Assembly: GCA_018433765.1 (NCBI GenBank)
Contig: JAHDQO010000002.1
Coordinates: forward strand, 215,874-279,873
Direction: 5' to 3'
Length of the DNA stretch: 64,000 nt
Source of the DNA: Tissierellales bacterium
GTDB lineage: Bacteria > Bacillota > Clostridia > Tissierellales > Sedimentibacteraceae
Numbering within the stretch: the first letter of the stretch is position 1; every line of letters starts with the position of its first letter. The notes under the pieces are model-generated. The model saw nothing but the letters and a program-made list of their open reading frames with translations, had not been told where the DNA came from and searched no databases. Below are positions 1 to 8,151 of the stretch, one piece after another. The position numbers and the translations under genes are program-made.

Positions 1-168
1 ATCATCATCATCAAAAAAAGTTCGTTCATTACCATTAATATCAGTAGTAACAATGCTCATATTAAAAGGTACTTTAGCATCTATATAAGTATTATCTCCT
101 TGAACATCAATTACTGTACAAGATATAAACATTATAAAAGTTAAAAATAATGCAATTTTATTTTTCAT
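1..168 (-). CDS. Putative lipoprotein, N-terminal part only (cut by window edge)
   Basis: An open frame begins with ATG at 168, preceded by AGGAGTGAT at good spacing, and runs off the left edge after 56 codons. It starts MKNKIALFLTFIMFISC: a short positive N-terminus, a hydrophobic core and a Cys at residue 17 in a lipobox-like F-I-S-C. This suggests a secreted, lipid-anchored protein. It lies 78 bases downstream of the last minor prepilin on the same strand, so it may be the tail of the pilus operon. The visible mature part has no recognisable domain and is Asp-rich at the cut end. The function is unknown. Confidence 0.6.
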   Translation of the reverse strand, partial: MKNKIALFLTFIMFISCTVIDVQGDNTYIDAKVPFNMSIVTTDINGNERTFFDDDD

Positions 169-246
169 ATAATCACTCCTATAAATTTAGTATTTTAAAA
201 CGGCTGTCGATATAAAACCATTAAAATTTCTAATTTTATAATTATT

Positions 247-789
247 TCAATTACTAAAATTCCTAAAGTAAATTATTTGTTCAGTACTATAAGTTTGCTT
301 ACCTTTCTTAAAAATAAGCTCTAATTTTATACATTTTGCTAAAGAATAAGGATCTGTTTCAGGTATACTTGTTATTTTCATCTCACTTATATACTTACCT
401 ACATCTTCATTTGTTTTTTCAGATATATCATCTACATTTCGTTTTGAATAAAAGAATCTATTTATTAACTTCTTTTCAAATATAAGTTTTTTACTGCCAT
501 TTTCAACAATAATTTTTGTTATAGTGTTGTTACCACATTGATTTATTATAGACACTGGTTTATTATTTTCAACAGCATATACATCTTTAATACAATTTGA
601 TTCCATCATTTTATCAGCAATAAAATTTGATATAAATTGAGCTTGGTACTGAAGTTCCGTCTCGTTGTCAATTCTTTTATAACTATTAGCGTTATTTATA
701 AAAAATGATGAAATCAGTGAAATTAATATGCCAGATATTCCTAACACTATTAATAATTCAACTAATGTATAACCTCTCTTGTTTATCAT
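247..789 (-). CDS. Minor type IV prepilin / pseudopilin (PulG/PilW-like)
   Basis: This 180-aa protein has a class III prepilin signal: a short leader MINKRG, then YTLVELLIVLGISGILI. Cleavage is expected after Gly6, with Tyr as mature residue 1 and the conserved Glu at +5. The hydrophobic helix would anchor it in the membrane and then in the pilus core. The rest is a globular head with no specific family that I recognise. It is the last of three minor-pilin genes and starts 12 bases after the preceding gene, with GGAGATAAT in front of the ATG. It probably belongs to the priming or tip complex. The prepilin class is sure; the exact subunit is not. Confidence 0.85.
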   Translation of the reverse strand: MINKRGYTLVELLIVLGISGILISLISSFFINNANSYKRIDNETELQYQAQFISNFIADKMMESNCIKDVYAVENNKPVSIINQCGNNTITKIIVENGSKKLIFEKKLINRFFYSKRNVDDISEKTNEDVGKYISEMKITSIPETDPYSLAKCIKLELIFKKGKQTYSTEQIIYFRNFSN

Positions 790-801
790 ATATTATCTCC
801 A

Positions 802-2895
802 TTAATAAGAAATCTGCCAATTACTAAACTTTACTAACTCATTAGGTCTTATATTCATAGAGTCTGATTCATTACTACAAGTTGTCTCGTGTGTATAAAC
901 AGTATATTTTTCACTGTTATTTCTAAATTTGTTTTGAAGATTATGTTTATATATCATTTTTAAAACGTGGTTCTCATCATAAATTATATTTACTTTACTA
1001 TCAGCATCTATGTAAATATTTCCATCTGTTATTATTGTGCCGTATAATGTGAAATCACCAGATATATATACATCACCTTTGACAATAATTAATCCTTTAT
1101 ATATATCACTATTTTCAGTTAAGTTTATTTTCTTATATGGTCTAGGAATAGAAACATTTTTGTTCTTACCATGTAACCATACTTTTATATCTTCGCTATT
1201 TGATTGATAGCATATTTCATGCACTTTTATATCATTTATAGTTAATACTTCTTCTTTAAGCTTATCATTTTCCAAGCTAGTAAAATCTATTTGAGTAGAT
1301 ATATCATCTATATTGTCTTTAATTGATGAATCACCCATTTTTTCTGTCATTAAATCATATGTTTTACTGTAATTTCTTCGTTTTTGTTCATCTAATATTT
1401 TTAAATTTGTCATATCAATCTCATCATCATGTATTATAGCTCCTATAGCTTGAGCTGTACCATTTATTGTTATACCACCATTTCCTAAATTTAGTTCTCT
1501 TGATGTAGTCTCTTTATTATATAAATAAAAATAATCTCTTTTATCATATACATTAAGAGACATGTTATTATTAAATTTACTTACTAAAACTAGAGGATTC
1601 CAATACTCAAATTTAACTTTATCACTATTTAAATCTTCTTTTCCTTCTCTATTACCACAAGTTAATGGACAAGTATATGCAATATAATTTCCTTTTATAG
1701 AAACGGATTCTCCTGTTTGGTATCCACCTGCAAGAGTATCTATATATGAAGTACCATATATTATTGCTTGTCCACTTATGGTAAGACTTGTTCCATCTTT
1801 TCCTAAATCATCAGAATTAATAATAATTCCACTTGATTGGTTATGTTTTGCATTAATCTCAGAACCATCTGAAAATCCATAAAAATTTCCACCTATTAAT
1901 ACCTTTTGATTTAACCCATTAATTTCTAAATCATCAGGTACATAAACAGATCCAAATATATTTAATTTACTATTAGCAGCATTATCATTTAGAAGTATAT
2001 TGTTAGAATACACGTCTGTACCTAATTTATTTCTATCTCCTAAATTAACGGATAAGTTAGAATTATTGAAAACTATATTTCTTTTAGTTATAGTTTTGCC
2101 TTTAACTTGAAATTTATTTTCATTATTTTGTACAATAATTCCATTTGTATCAGTACCACTCGCATATATATCACCGCTTATAACAACATCACCACTATTA
2201 ATATAAATATTCTTATCAGCACATAAAGCTTTTGTCCACACGGGGTTATAAGGTATTTGAACTGATTTCTTTTCTACATAATATGGTTCATTATATTCTG
2301 GTACATTGATTGTTAATATTGCTTTAGTACTTCTTTTTACACCTTCTTTTACAAAAGTAGATTTAACATCTATATCCATTTTATCATCTTCAAATTCTGA
2401 AGGAATTGCAGCAATAGAAGGCTTTATTGAGTTTGATTCTATACTTGTATTTTCTAAGGTATTTTTTATGTTATCATCTATAGTTTTTTTAAAGGACGTT
2501 TTAAAAACATTGTTTATTTTTGAAGCTATAGCTTCTTCATCTACGATATATTTTATATTGTTTTCTTCATCTTTTATTTCCTTTATAAAATCACTGCCTT
2601 CACCTCTTACTTCTTTAAGTAGTTCTTCCTCATATGAAAAATTAGCCATTACTACTGCAGCAGAAGAAGTAGCTTGGGTACCGGCATCATTTACTAGATT
2701 ACATACATTGGCATATGCTTCTTCTAAACCTGCTTCGGACATATAAAAGCTTTGCTTTGCTTTAGAGTTTACAAGTTTCATTTTATAGTTTGTCATTGTT
2801 ATTCCCATTAAAGTTGTACCTAAAATAGACAGGATAGCAATAACAAATACTAATAATATTAATGTTGATCCTTTATTATTTTTTAAATTTTTCAT
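802..2895 (-). CDS. Large PilX-like minor pilin, 697 aa
   Basis: The N-terminus MKNLKNNKGSTLILLVF is a prepilin-type signal of the PilX_N kind, with cleavage expected after Gly9. Mature residue 5 is Leu rather than Glu, as in GspK/PilX-type subunits. A long exported domain follows. Around residues 225-480 and again near 595-650 it has repeating short beta-strand patterns (for example NIYINSGDVVISGDIYASG and GDVYISGDFTLYGTII) that suggest a beta-helix. A mostly helical, charged section lies around 60-160. It sits between two minor prepilin genes, so it probably caps or decorates the pilus. It is far larger than ordinary pilins. Whether it binds a surface or ligand is inference only. Confidence 0.8.
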   Translation of the reverse strand: MKNLKNNKGSTLILLVFVIAILSILGTTLMGITMTNYKMKLVNSKAKQSFYMSEAGLEEAYANVCNLVNDAGTQATSSAAVVMANFSYEEELLKEVRGEGSDFIKEIKDEENNIKYIVDEEAIASKINNVFKTSFKKTIDDNIKNTLENTSIESNSIKPSIAAIPSEFEDDKMDIDVKSTFVKEGVKRSTKAILTINVPEYNEPYYVEKKSVQIPYNPVWTKALCADKNIYINSGDVVISGDIYASGTDTNGIIVQNNENKFQVKGKTITKRNIVFNNSNLSVNLGDRNKLGTDVYSNNILLNDNAANSKLNIFGSVYVPDDLEINGLNQKVLIGGNFYGFSDGSEINAKHNQSSGIIINSDDLGKDGTSLTISGQAIIYGTSYIDTLAGGYQTGESVSIKGNYIAYTCPLTCGNREGKEDLNSDKVKFEYWNPLVLVSKFNNNMSLNVYDKRDYFYLYNKETTSRELNLGNGGITINGTAQAIGAIIHDDEIDMTNLKILDEQKRRNYSKTYDLMTEKMGDSSIKDNIDDISTQIDFTSLENDKLKEEVLTINDIKVHEICYQSNSEDIKVWLHGKNKNVSIPRPYKKINLTENSDIYKGLIIVKGDVYISGDFTLYGTIITDGNIYIDADSKVNIIYDENHVLKMIYKHNLQNKFRNNSEKYTVYTHETTCSNESDSMNIRPNELVKFSNWQISY

Positions 2896-2901
2896 TTTTT
2901 A

Positions 2902-3723
2902 TCACCTATATAAAGCTTTACATCCTTCAATCTTAGTTATAAGTTCATTGCTCTTAGATACTTTAACTATTACTTTATATAAATTATAATCTAAAGATAA
3001 TGTATCTTTATTGCTATCGTTACCAAAAAATATATTGGTATATTTTTTGACAGTTCCATCTATCACATTAAAATTATAATTTATATCACTATCTTTTTCT
3101 TTAACAAAGTAAAAAGTTAACGGTTTATTCTCTTTATTAGTAACATTAAAATTTATTCTATTCCTTAAATTTTCTTCTATACTTGAATCGGATGTACTTG
3201 AGATTAAATCAACCCTAATATTTGCACCGGACGTATTAAAAATAGGTATTGAAATATTTGCCTGCGTTATTTTAATATCATTATTGTAAACTATGTCTAA
3301 ATTCATACCTGCAACGGTAGCTTTGCTTCCATTACAAAATACCTCTGTATCATTATCTTTTTCATTCACTTCAATTAAAACATCGTATTTTATAGACTTA
3401 TTGTAATCAGTTATGTTTGGATTTTTAAATTTATCTTCAGGTTCTATATGTATGTTTATTTCATATCCTTTGTCTTCTAGAGATTGATTTATTGTTCCTC
3501 CAGAATAATTTTTAATTATCCAATCAAAGTTATCAGAAGCTTTAATTTTTTCCATATATTTTTGAGCTATTGTAATTGATTCAAACTCTTCATCTGATTT
3601 ATTACTTATCTTTTGAGAAGTAATGAACATACTGTATAAAGGTACAATAATTGATGATAGTATAGCTATACTAATTATTATTTCAAGAAGTGTAATTCCT
3701 TTATTATTTAATTTTTTTTTCAT
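2902..3723 (-). CDS. Minor type IV prepilin (PilV/GspI-like)
   Basis: This 273-aa protein begins MKKKLNNKGITLLEIIISIAIL: a basic leader, cleavage expected after Gly9, and Glu at mature position 5, followed by a hydrophobic helix to about residue 30. The remainder is a beta-rich globular domain without a motif I can name. It starts 10 bases after the PilO-like gene and ends 6 bases before the PilX-like gene, so the three are co-transcribed. PilV-type subunits join the minor-pilin complex that primes assembly. The subunit label rests on operon position and N-terminal type, not on a specific match. Confidence 0.85.
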   Translation of the reverse strand: MKKKLNNKGITLLEIIISIAILSSIIVPLYSMFITSQKISNKSDEEFESITIAQKYMEKIKASDNFDWIIKNYSGGTINQSLEDKGYEINIHIEPEDKFKNPNITDYNKSIKYDVLIEVNEKDNDTEVFCNGSKATVAGMNLDIVYNNDIKITQANISIPIFNTSGANIRVDLISSTSDSSIEENLRNRINFNVTNKENKPLTFYFVKEKDSDINYNFNVIDGTVKKYTNIFFGNDSNKDTLSLDYNLYKVIVKVSKSNELITKIEGCKALYR

Positions 3724-3733
3724 AGTATCACCA

Positions 3734-4912
3734 TTAATTTCTACTTATTACTACTTCACTGATATCTTCAAAGTAAACACGAGGATTTAATGTATCATCT
3801 TCAATTATGTTAATATATATCATATATTTTGTATCATTTATTATGTTAATTTTAATTCCAGACATATCTTCATCAGAATTTCTTGGCATTGAAAATATTT
3901 TTATACTTATAAATTCATTTTGTGGTGAAAATTTCTCCCACTGTCCATCTTGTGGATAGGAATCAGTTTCAGTATTATATTTGTAATAAAAATTACCATC
4001 TTCTTCTTTAAAATAAAGATCTGCATTCACAATGCTGTTACTATCTGCATAAACATAGCTCTTTGTTAGCATATCATTAGTTTTACCTAAAGTGATTGTA
4101 GGTAAATCTGAACATATAGGTTTAATATTAATCGCAAAGTCATATTTTGTTGTACCTATATTACTCTTATTAGTACCATCATTATAAAAAGGATTATTTC
4201 TTCCAAATTCAGTTAAATCATTCCATATCCACTCTACATTTTCGTGATCGTGTATCTTAGGAACTGAGTATAGTTTTAAAACCATTACACCTTGCAGTGT
4301 ATTATCTTCATTCCTAACAAAATTAATATTAGTGATACTAATATTAATAGTATTATTCTGCATGGAATCTATGAATTCTAGAATATCAGTATAAACAGCA
4401 TTGAATGTAACATTAATTGTAATAGATTCAACACTTGCACTTTCTACACCTAATTCATCCTTAGGTTCAGTTACTTGTTTTGTTTCATTATTTTCTATTT
4501 TGTTTTTAATATCCCTTAATAAATAAACTTCTTCTTCTTTGTTTCCTATAACATCTTTTTCAATAAAATCCATCTGTACATCTGAAAATCCTATAGATGA
4601 TGCTTTTATATTGTGTTTGTTTAAATATTTATTAATAAAAACGATAATTTTTTCCTGCTCAATTTGAGGTAGAAACTGAGTTGTAATTTTACTTACTTCA
4701 AAATTTGATTTCTTATATTCTGATGAATAATAGTTTTTCTTTTTAATTTTTTCAACCATTTCTTCATATTGTGCATTTTTTGTTTCAAGTTCTTTTTGCA
4801 GTTCATCTATTTTAGAATTATTTTTTACAAAAATAAATTTATAAAATACAAAACCAAATACCAATGCAAGGAAAATAGTTAATAAAATTTTCTCTCTTTT
4901 AGTTAATGTCAT
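3734..4912 (-). CDS. pilO: PilO-like type IV pilus inner-membrane assembly protein
   Basis: This protein of about 392 aa has a single N-terminal membrane segment (residues about 11-28), then a Lys/Glu-rich coiled coil (about 30-65) and a large extracytoplasmic domain. That is the architecture of PilO/GspM-type alignment proteins, which pair with PilN to connect the motor to the pilus. It directly follows the pilM-pilN fusion and overlaps its 3' end by 14 bases. Adjacent GTG (4915) and ATG (4912) starts are possible; ATG is used here. The protein is longer than typical PilO (about 200 aa), with about 170 extra C-terminal residues of unknown role. Confidence 0.7.
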   Translation of the reverse strand: MTLTKREKILLTIFLALVFGFVFYKFIFVKNNSKIDELQKELETKNAQYEEMVEKIKKKNYYSSEYKKSNFEVSKITTQFLPQIEQEKIIVFINKYLNKHNIKASSIGFSDVQMDFIEKDVIGNKEEEVYLLRDIKNKIENNETKQVTEPKDELGVESASVESITINVTFNAVYTDILEFIDSMQNNTINISITNINFVRNEDNTLQGVMVLKLYSVPKIHDHENVEWIWNDLTEFGRNNPFYNDGTNKSNIGTTKYDFAINIKPICSDLPTITLGKTNDMLTKSYVYADSNSIVNADLYFKEEDGNFYYKYNTETDSYPQDGQWEKFSPQNEFISIKIFSMPRNSDEDMSGIKINIINDTKYMIYINIIEDDTLNPRVYFEDISEVVISRN

Positions 4913-6539
4913 CACTATTCACATCCTTTACACTGCAAATAATAGAAAATGTGTAAGCTGAATCATTTCTTTCACCTGTGTTAACAGTTATTGCAGGTAT
5001 ATGTACATTACTTATAAATTCTATATCTTTTAGATTTTTTTCAAACTGTGCAATTGACTCTCTCGAATAAGATTCGCCTAATATTTGTATTGTGTTCTTG
5101 TCTATTACTAATGATCTTATAGTAGTATCAATAGGAACTGACGCAGCAGTTGCATCTAATACTTCTGTAGTAATAAAGTCTTCTTTGGCAATATTTAAAC
5201 TAATAAATAGTGCTGTATTTTTGTACTGATTAAGCAATTGTAGAGATTTTGTCATATCATCAACTTCGTTAGCACTTTTTATATAAGTTCCAGAAGTTAA
5301 ATACTTGTCCAATTCTTCTATTTCATTTTTCATACTTATAACTTTAGTATTATATTGATAAAAATAAAATAATATAAATGCTGTTACAGTCAGAACAAAA
5401 GAAAAAAATACAATAAATTTATTGAATTTTACTTTTTTGTTCTTTATATTATCAGATAAAAAGTTAATGTTTTTCTTGTCTAAATATAATCCAGAAATTG
5501 TATTTAAGAAAAATTTAATATCGAAATTTTCATCGTTTCTTAAGTTTTCTTGTATTTTAATATTTGTTATATTATCTAAGAGTTCAAATTTAATTCCTAG
5601 CTGACTGCTTAGATATTTATCTATATTAGGTATTAATGAACTGCCTCCATAAATGTAAGCTTTATTTATTAAAGTATCTTTATTTCTAGAAGTATAGTAC
5701 TGTATCAATCTCTTTATTTGTGAAATCCAATTATCTAGATTTCCCTTAACCATATTTTTCTTTAATATTTCATCTTGACTATCTTTTGCATCTTCTTCAA
5801 TAGTCTTTAGACTATGTTTAAATTTCACAGCAGACTCTTTATCAATATTAAAATAATCTTCAAAGCTGATATCAATATCTCTTCCACCTAAATTTATAAT
5901 TCTAGAAAATTCACTTACACCTTTATTTATAATATTAAATACAATAGTATCATGTCCTAAGTTTATCAATAGAACTACATCATCTTTTTCAATTTTTCTA
6001 TCATTTACTTGTATTTTAGGTTTAATTATATTATCTAGATTATTAAAAGATAAATCAATGGATGCAAGTTTTAATTTTAGTTTTTCGGCTATTTGTATAT
6101 AATCATTAAATAATTTATTTGAAAGAGCATATATAATATATTTACCTTTTTTTATTCCATCATCTTCATATTTATATATTATTTTATAAAGTAAATTATA
6201 CTCATTTAATGCTACAGGCATGTACTGTTCAAGTTCATATTTTATCATTGATAAAGTTTCAGCTTTAGTTTTTAAAATAGGTAAGTCTAAGTTTCTAGAT
6301 ATTAAAGAATTAGTGTTTATATTAAAAATAACTTTCTTAGTTTTTATTTTTTTATTTTTTAAGACAGTGTCAATAGATATTACTAAATCTTCTATATTTA
6401 TAATGTTTCCATCTTTAACAGCACTATATGGTGTTTTAATTAAAGATGTATTAGAAACAATAATATTGTTACCCTGTCTTTTTCCTTCTACAATTTTTAT
6501 GTTTTTGTTTCCAATTTCTATTGATAGATAATTATTCAA
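4899..6539 (-). CDS. pilM: Type IV pilus assembly PilM-PilN fusion protein
   Basis: Residues 1 to about 345 are a PilM-type actin-like ATPase domain: an early Ser-Ile-Glu-Ile-Gly segment, a LINLGHDT phosphate-loop-like stretch near the middle and YIYGGSSLIP later. Around residue 355 there is an INFL motif. In PilN this motif is the cytoplasmic peptide that docks on PilM. A single membrane helix (about 375-395), a short coiled coil and a PilN-like periplasmic-type domain follow. The two components are therefore one chain, as in the pilMN gene of Clostridioides difficile. The start is set at TTG 6539, which has AAGGTGG eight bases upstream; in-frame TTG 6560 and GTG 6551 lie inside the end of pilD and lack such spacing. 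Confidence 0.85.
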   Translation of the reverse strand: MNNYLSIEIGNKNIKIVEGKRQGNNIIVSNTSLIKTPYSAVKDGNIINIEDLVISIDTVLKNKKIKTKKVIFNINTNSLISRNLDLPILKTKAETLSMIKYELEQYMPVALNEYNLLYKIIYKYEDDGIKKGKYIIYALSNKLFNDYIQIAEKLKLKLASIDLSFNNLDNIIKPKIQVNDRKIEKDDVVLLINLGHDTIVFNIINKGVSEFSRIINLGGRDIDISFEDYFNIDKESAVKFKHSLKTIEEDAKDSQDEILKKNMVKGNLDNWISQIKRLIQYYTSRNKDTLINKAYIYGGSSLIPNIDKYLSSQLGIKFELLDNITNIKIQENLRNDENFDIKFFLNTISGLYLDKKNINFLSDNIKNKKVKFNKFIVFFSFVLTVTAFILFYFYQYNTKVISMKNEIEELDKYLTSGTYIKSANEVDDMTKSLQLLNQYKNTALFISLNIAKEDFITTEVLDATAASVPIDTTIRSLVIDKNTIQILGESYSRESIAQFEKNLKDIEFISNVHIPAITVNTGERNDSAYTFSIICSVKDVNSDDIN

Positions 6540-6552
6540 TTTTTTAACCACC

Positions 6553-7296
6553 TTAAGCAATATTTAATAAGTTACAATAAAAGCTAATAATTGTTTTTCC
6601 CAATAGTATATACGTTAAAGCAGATAATGAAATAAATGGTCCAAAAGAAATTTCATCTTTTCTGTTTTTAATTTTTAATATTAATAATATTATAGATATA
6701 ACTGCACCGTATATGAAGGCAATAACTGTTGTAAATAACACTCCTTCAACTCCAAATAATAACCCCAAAAGAGCCATAAGTTTTATATCACCGCCGCCCA
6801 TAGCATTTGTTAAAACAGCTATAAGCATAAATATACCAAAACCAATAAACATACCTAAGAGCTTATCATATATATTAATATTGATAATTATATTAAAAAG
6901 CACTGTACATATAAATCCAAATATAATAAGTCGGTCAGGAATAATTTTATATTTATAATCTATAAAGCTTATAACGATAAGTAAACTTGTTATTAATGAG
7001 TATAATACGGTTAGATAATTAATTCCATATTTAATCGCTATTGATAAATACAGGAATCCATTTAAAAGTTCAACTGCAGGATACTGTAGAGAATATTTTG
7101 CTCCACAATATCTGCATCTTCCAAAATTAATAACATAATTTAATACAGGAATCATATCAATATATCTTAATCTTGTCCTGCAGTTTCCACAAGAAGAAGG
7201 TGGGTTTATTATTGATTTACCCTCTGGTATTCTATAAATGCACACGTTTAAAAATGACCCTATTACTAGTCCTATAATAAAAATATATAAATTCAT
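6553..7296 (-). CDS. pilD: Prepilin peptidase / N-methyltransferase PilD
   Basis: This 247-aa polytopic membrane aspartyl protease removes prepilin leaders and methylates the new N-terminus. Visible marks are GSFLNVCIYRIP at the start, a zinc-type pair of CxxC motifs (CGNC near 36, CRYC near 61), an Asp in SFIDYKYKIIPD and the second catalytic Asp in GGGDIKLMA. About seven or eight hydrophobic segments follow the cytoplasmic zinc domain, the normal length and layout for the family. It follows the second pilin by 15 bases and should process all five prepilins in this operon. Confidence 0.95.
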   Translation of the reverse strand: MNLYIFIIGLVIGSFLNVCIYRIPEGKSIINPPSSCGNCRTRLRYIDMIPVLNYVINFGRCRYCGAKYSLQYPAVELLNGFLYLSIAIKYGINYLTVLYSLITSLLIVISFIDYKYKIIPDRLIIFGFICTVLFNIIININIYDKLLGMFIGFGIFMLIAVLTNAMGGGDIKLMALLGLLFGVEGVLFTTVIAFIYGAVISIILLILKIKNRKDEISFGPFISLSALTYILLGKTIISFYCNLLNIA

Positions 7297-7311
7297 ATTA
7301 ATACACTATAT

Positions 7312-7680
7312 TTATGGTTTTGGATAATATATATTTCCATCTGCATCTTTAACTGTAATATCATCATCTTTTAAGGTTATAGAAAAAGGAAGACTTGTAC
7401 TACTATGTTGTGCAACAGGGTCACTATCTAAATAATCACCTGATATTAAATCTGATACTTCAACAGAACTAGGATAATCATTTTGTGCTATATATACTTC
7501 AGTAGCTTTAGCTATATTAGCTGCTGTTGCATAGTCAGCATCCATTTTTGCTTGATCTTGAACTTTCATAAATCTGGGCACAGCGATTGCTGCTATTATT
7601 CCTAATACTGCTAATACGATTATTAATTCTACTAGTGTAAAACCCTTATTATCTTTAATTTTCTTTATTAATTTCAGCAT
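7312..7680 (-). CDS. Type IV pilin, second copy (PilA-like)
   Basis: This 122-aa pilin starts with ATG at 7680, behind GGAGGTATAT. Its prepilin signal ends KDNKG, and the mature protein begins FTLVELIIVLAVLGIIAA, with Glu at +5. The helix is nearly identical to that of the neighbouring pilin at 7706-8035, but the head differs and ends GNIYYPKP without cysteine. The codons for the shared helix are also very similar, so the two are products of a tandem duplication. Either could be the main fibre subunit; the other copy lies directly behind the promoter. Confidence 0.9.
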   Translation of the reverse strand: MLKLIKKIKDNKGFTLVELIIVLAVLGIIAAIAVPRFMKVQDQAKMDADYATAANIAKATEVYIAQNDYPSSVEVSDLISGDYLDSDPVAQHSSTSLPFSITLKDDDITVKDADGNIYYPKP

Positions 7681-7705
7681 ATATACCTCCAAATATTATA
7701 TTTCA

Positions 7706-8035
7706 TTAATAACTACAAGCTGCACCGGTTGTTGTTACATTTAAATCAAATTTTCCAGATGATTGGTGAATAGGTTTTGCGTCTAAATATCCATTATCAA
7801 CTAAATAATCAATGTCTATATTATTATGATCTGCTCCACTTGCTAAAGCAAGCTCAGCTGCATTTTGAATTACTTCTGCTGTTGCTTTATCAGCATCAAC
7901 TTTAGCTTGGCTTTGTACTCCCATAAATTTCGGTACAGCTATAGCTGCAATAATTCCTAATACTGCTAATACGATTATAAGTTCTACTAATGTGAAACCT
8001 TTTTTGTTTTTCATTTTGTTTATAAATTTTAACAT
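7706..8035 (-). CDS. pilA: Major type IV pilin (PilA-like)
   Basis: This 109-aa prepilin has leader MLKFINKMKNKKG and mature N-terminus FTLVELIIVLAVLGIIAAIAVP. The Glu5 that neutralises the neighbouring N-terminus during assembly is present. The small head domain ends GAACSY. AGGAGGAAATTT precedes the ATG. A good sigma-A promoter lies in the 116-base gap before it (8088-8116), so it can be made in excess over the assembly genes, as expected for the main fibre subunit. The name pilA is by role; no species-specific match is implied. Confidence 0.9.
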   Translation of the reverse strand: MLKFINKMKNKKGFTLVELIIVLAVLGIIAAIAVPKFMGVQSQAKVDADKATAEVIQNAAELALASGADHNNIDIDYLVDNGYLDAKPIHQSSGKFDLNVTTTGAACSY

Positions 8036-8087
8036 AAATTTCCTCCTATAAATAAAATTGTTATTAAATAATTACCCACAATTTAAT

Positions 8088-8116
8088 ATAATAAACAGTT
8101 TTCTCTTAAAAATCAA
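8088..8116 (-). promoter_or_regulatory. Internal sigma-A promoter for the pilin genes
   Basis: On the minus strand TTGATT (8116-8111) is followed after 17 bases by TATTAT (8093-8088), about 50 bases before the major pilin start. It lies between pilC and the pilin and would give the structural subunit its own transcript. This is a motif reading only. Confidence 0.6.
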
Positions 8117-8151
8117 CATATTTTTAACAATTTTTCATTTATTCTTTATTT

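Noticed and set aside
2306-2746. A 146-codon open frame on the plus strand
   Set aside because: It lies fully antisense to the PilX-like gene, has no ribosome site or promoter, and its serine/phenylalanine-rich composition is that of a mirror frame in AT-rich DNA.
8036-8151. A c-di-GMP riboswitch before the pilin, as found before pilA1 in C. difficile
   Set aside because: The gap has a promoter and a short leader, but I see no conserved riboswitch core and no room for one after the predicted start.
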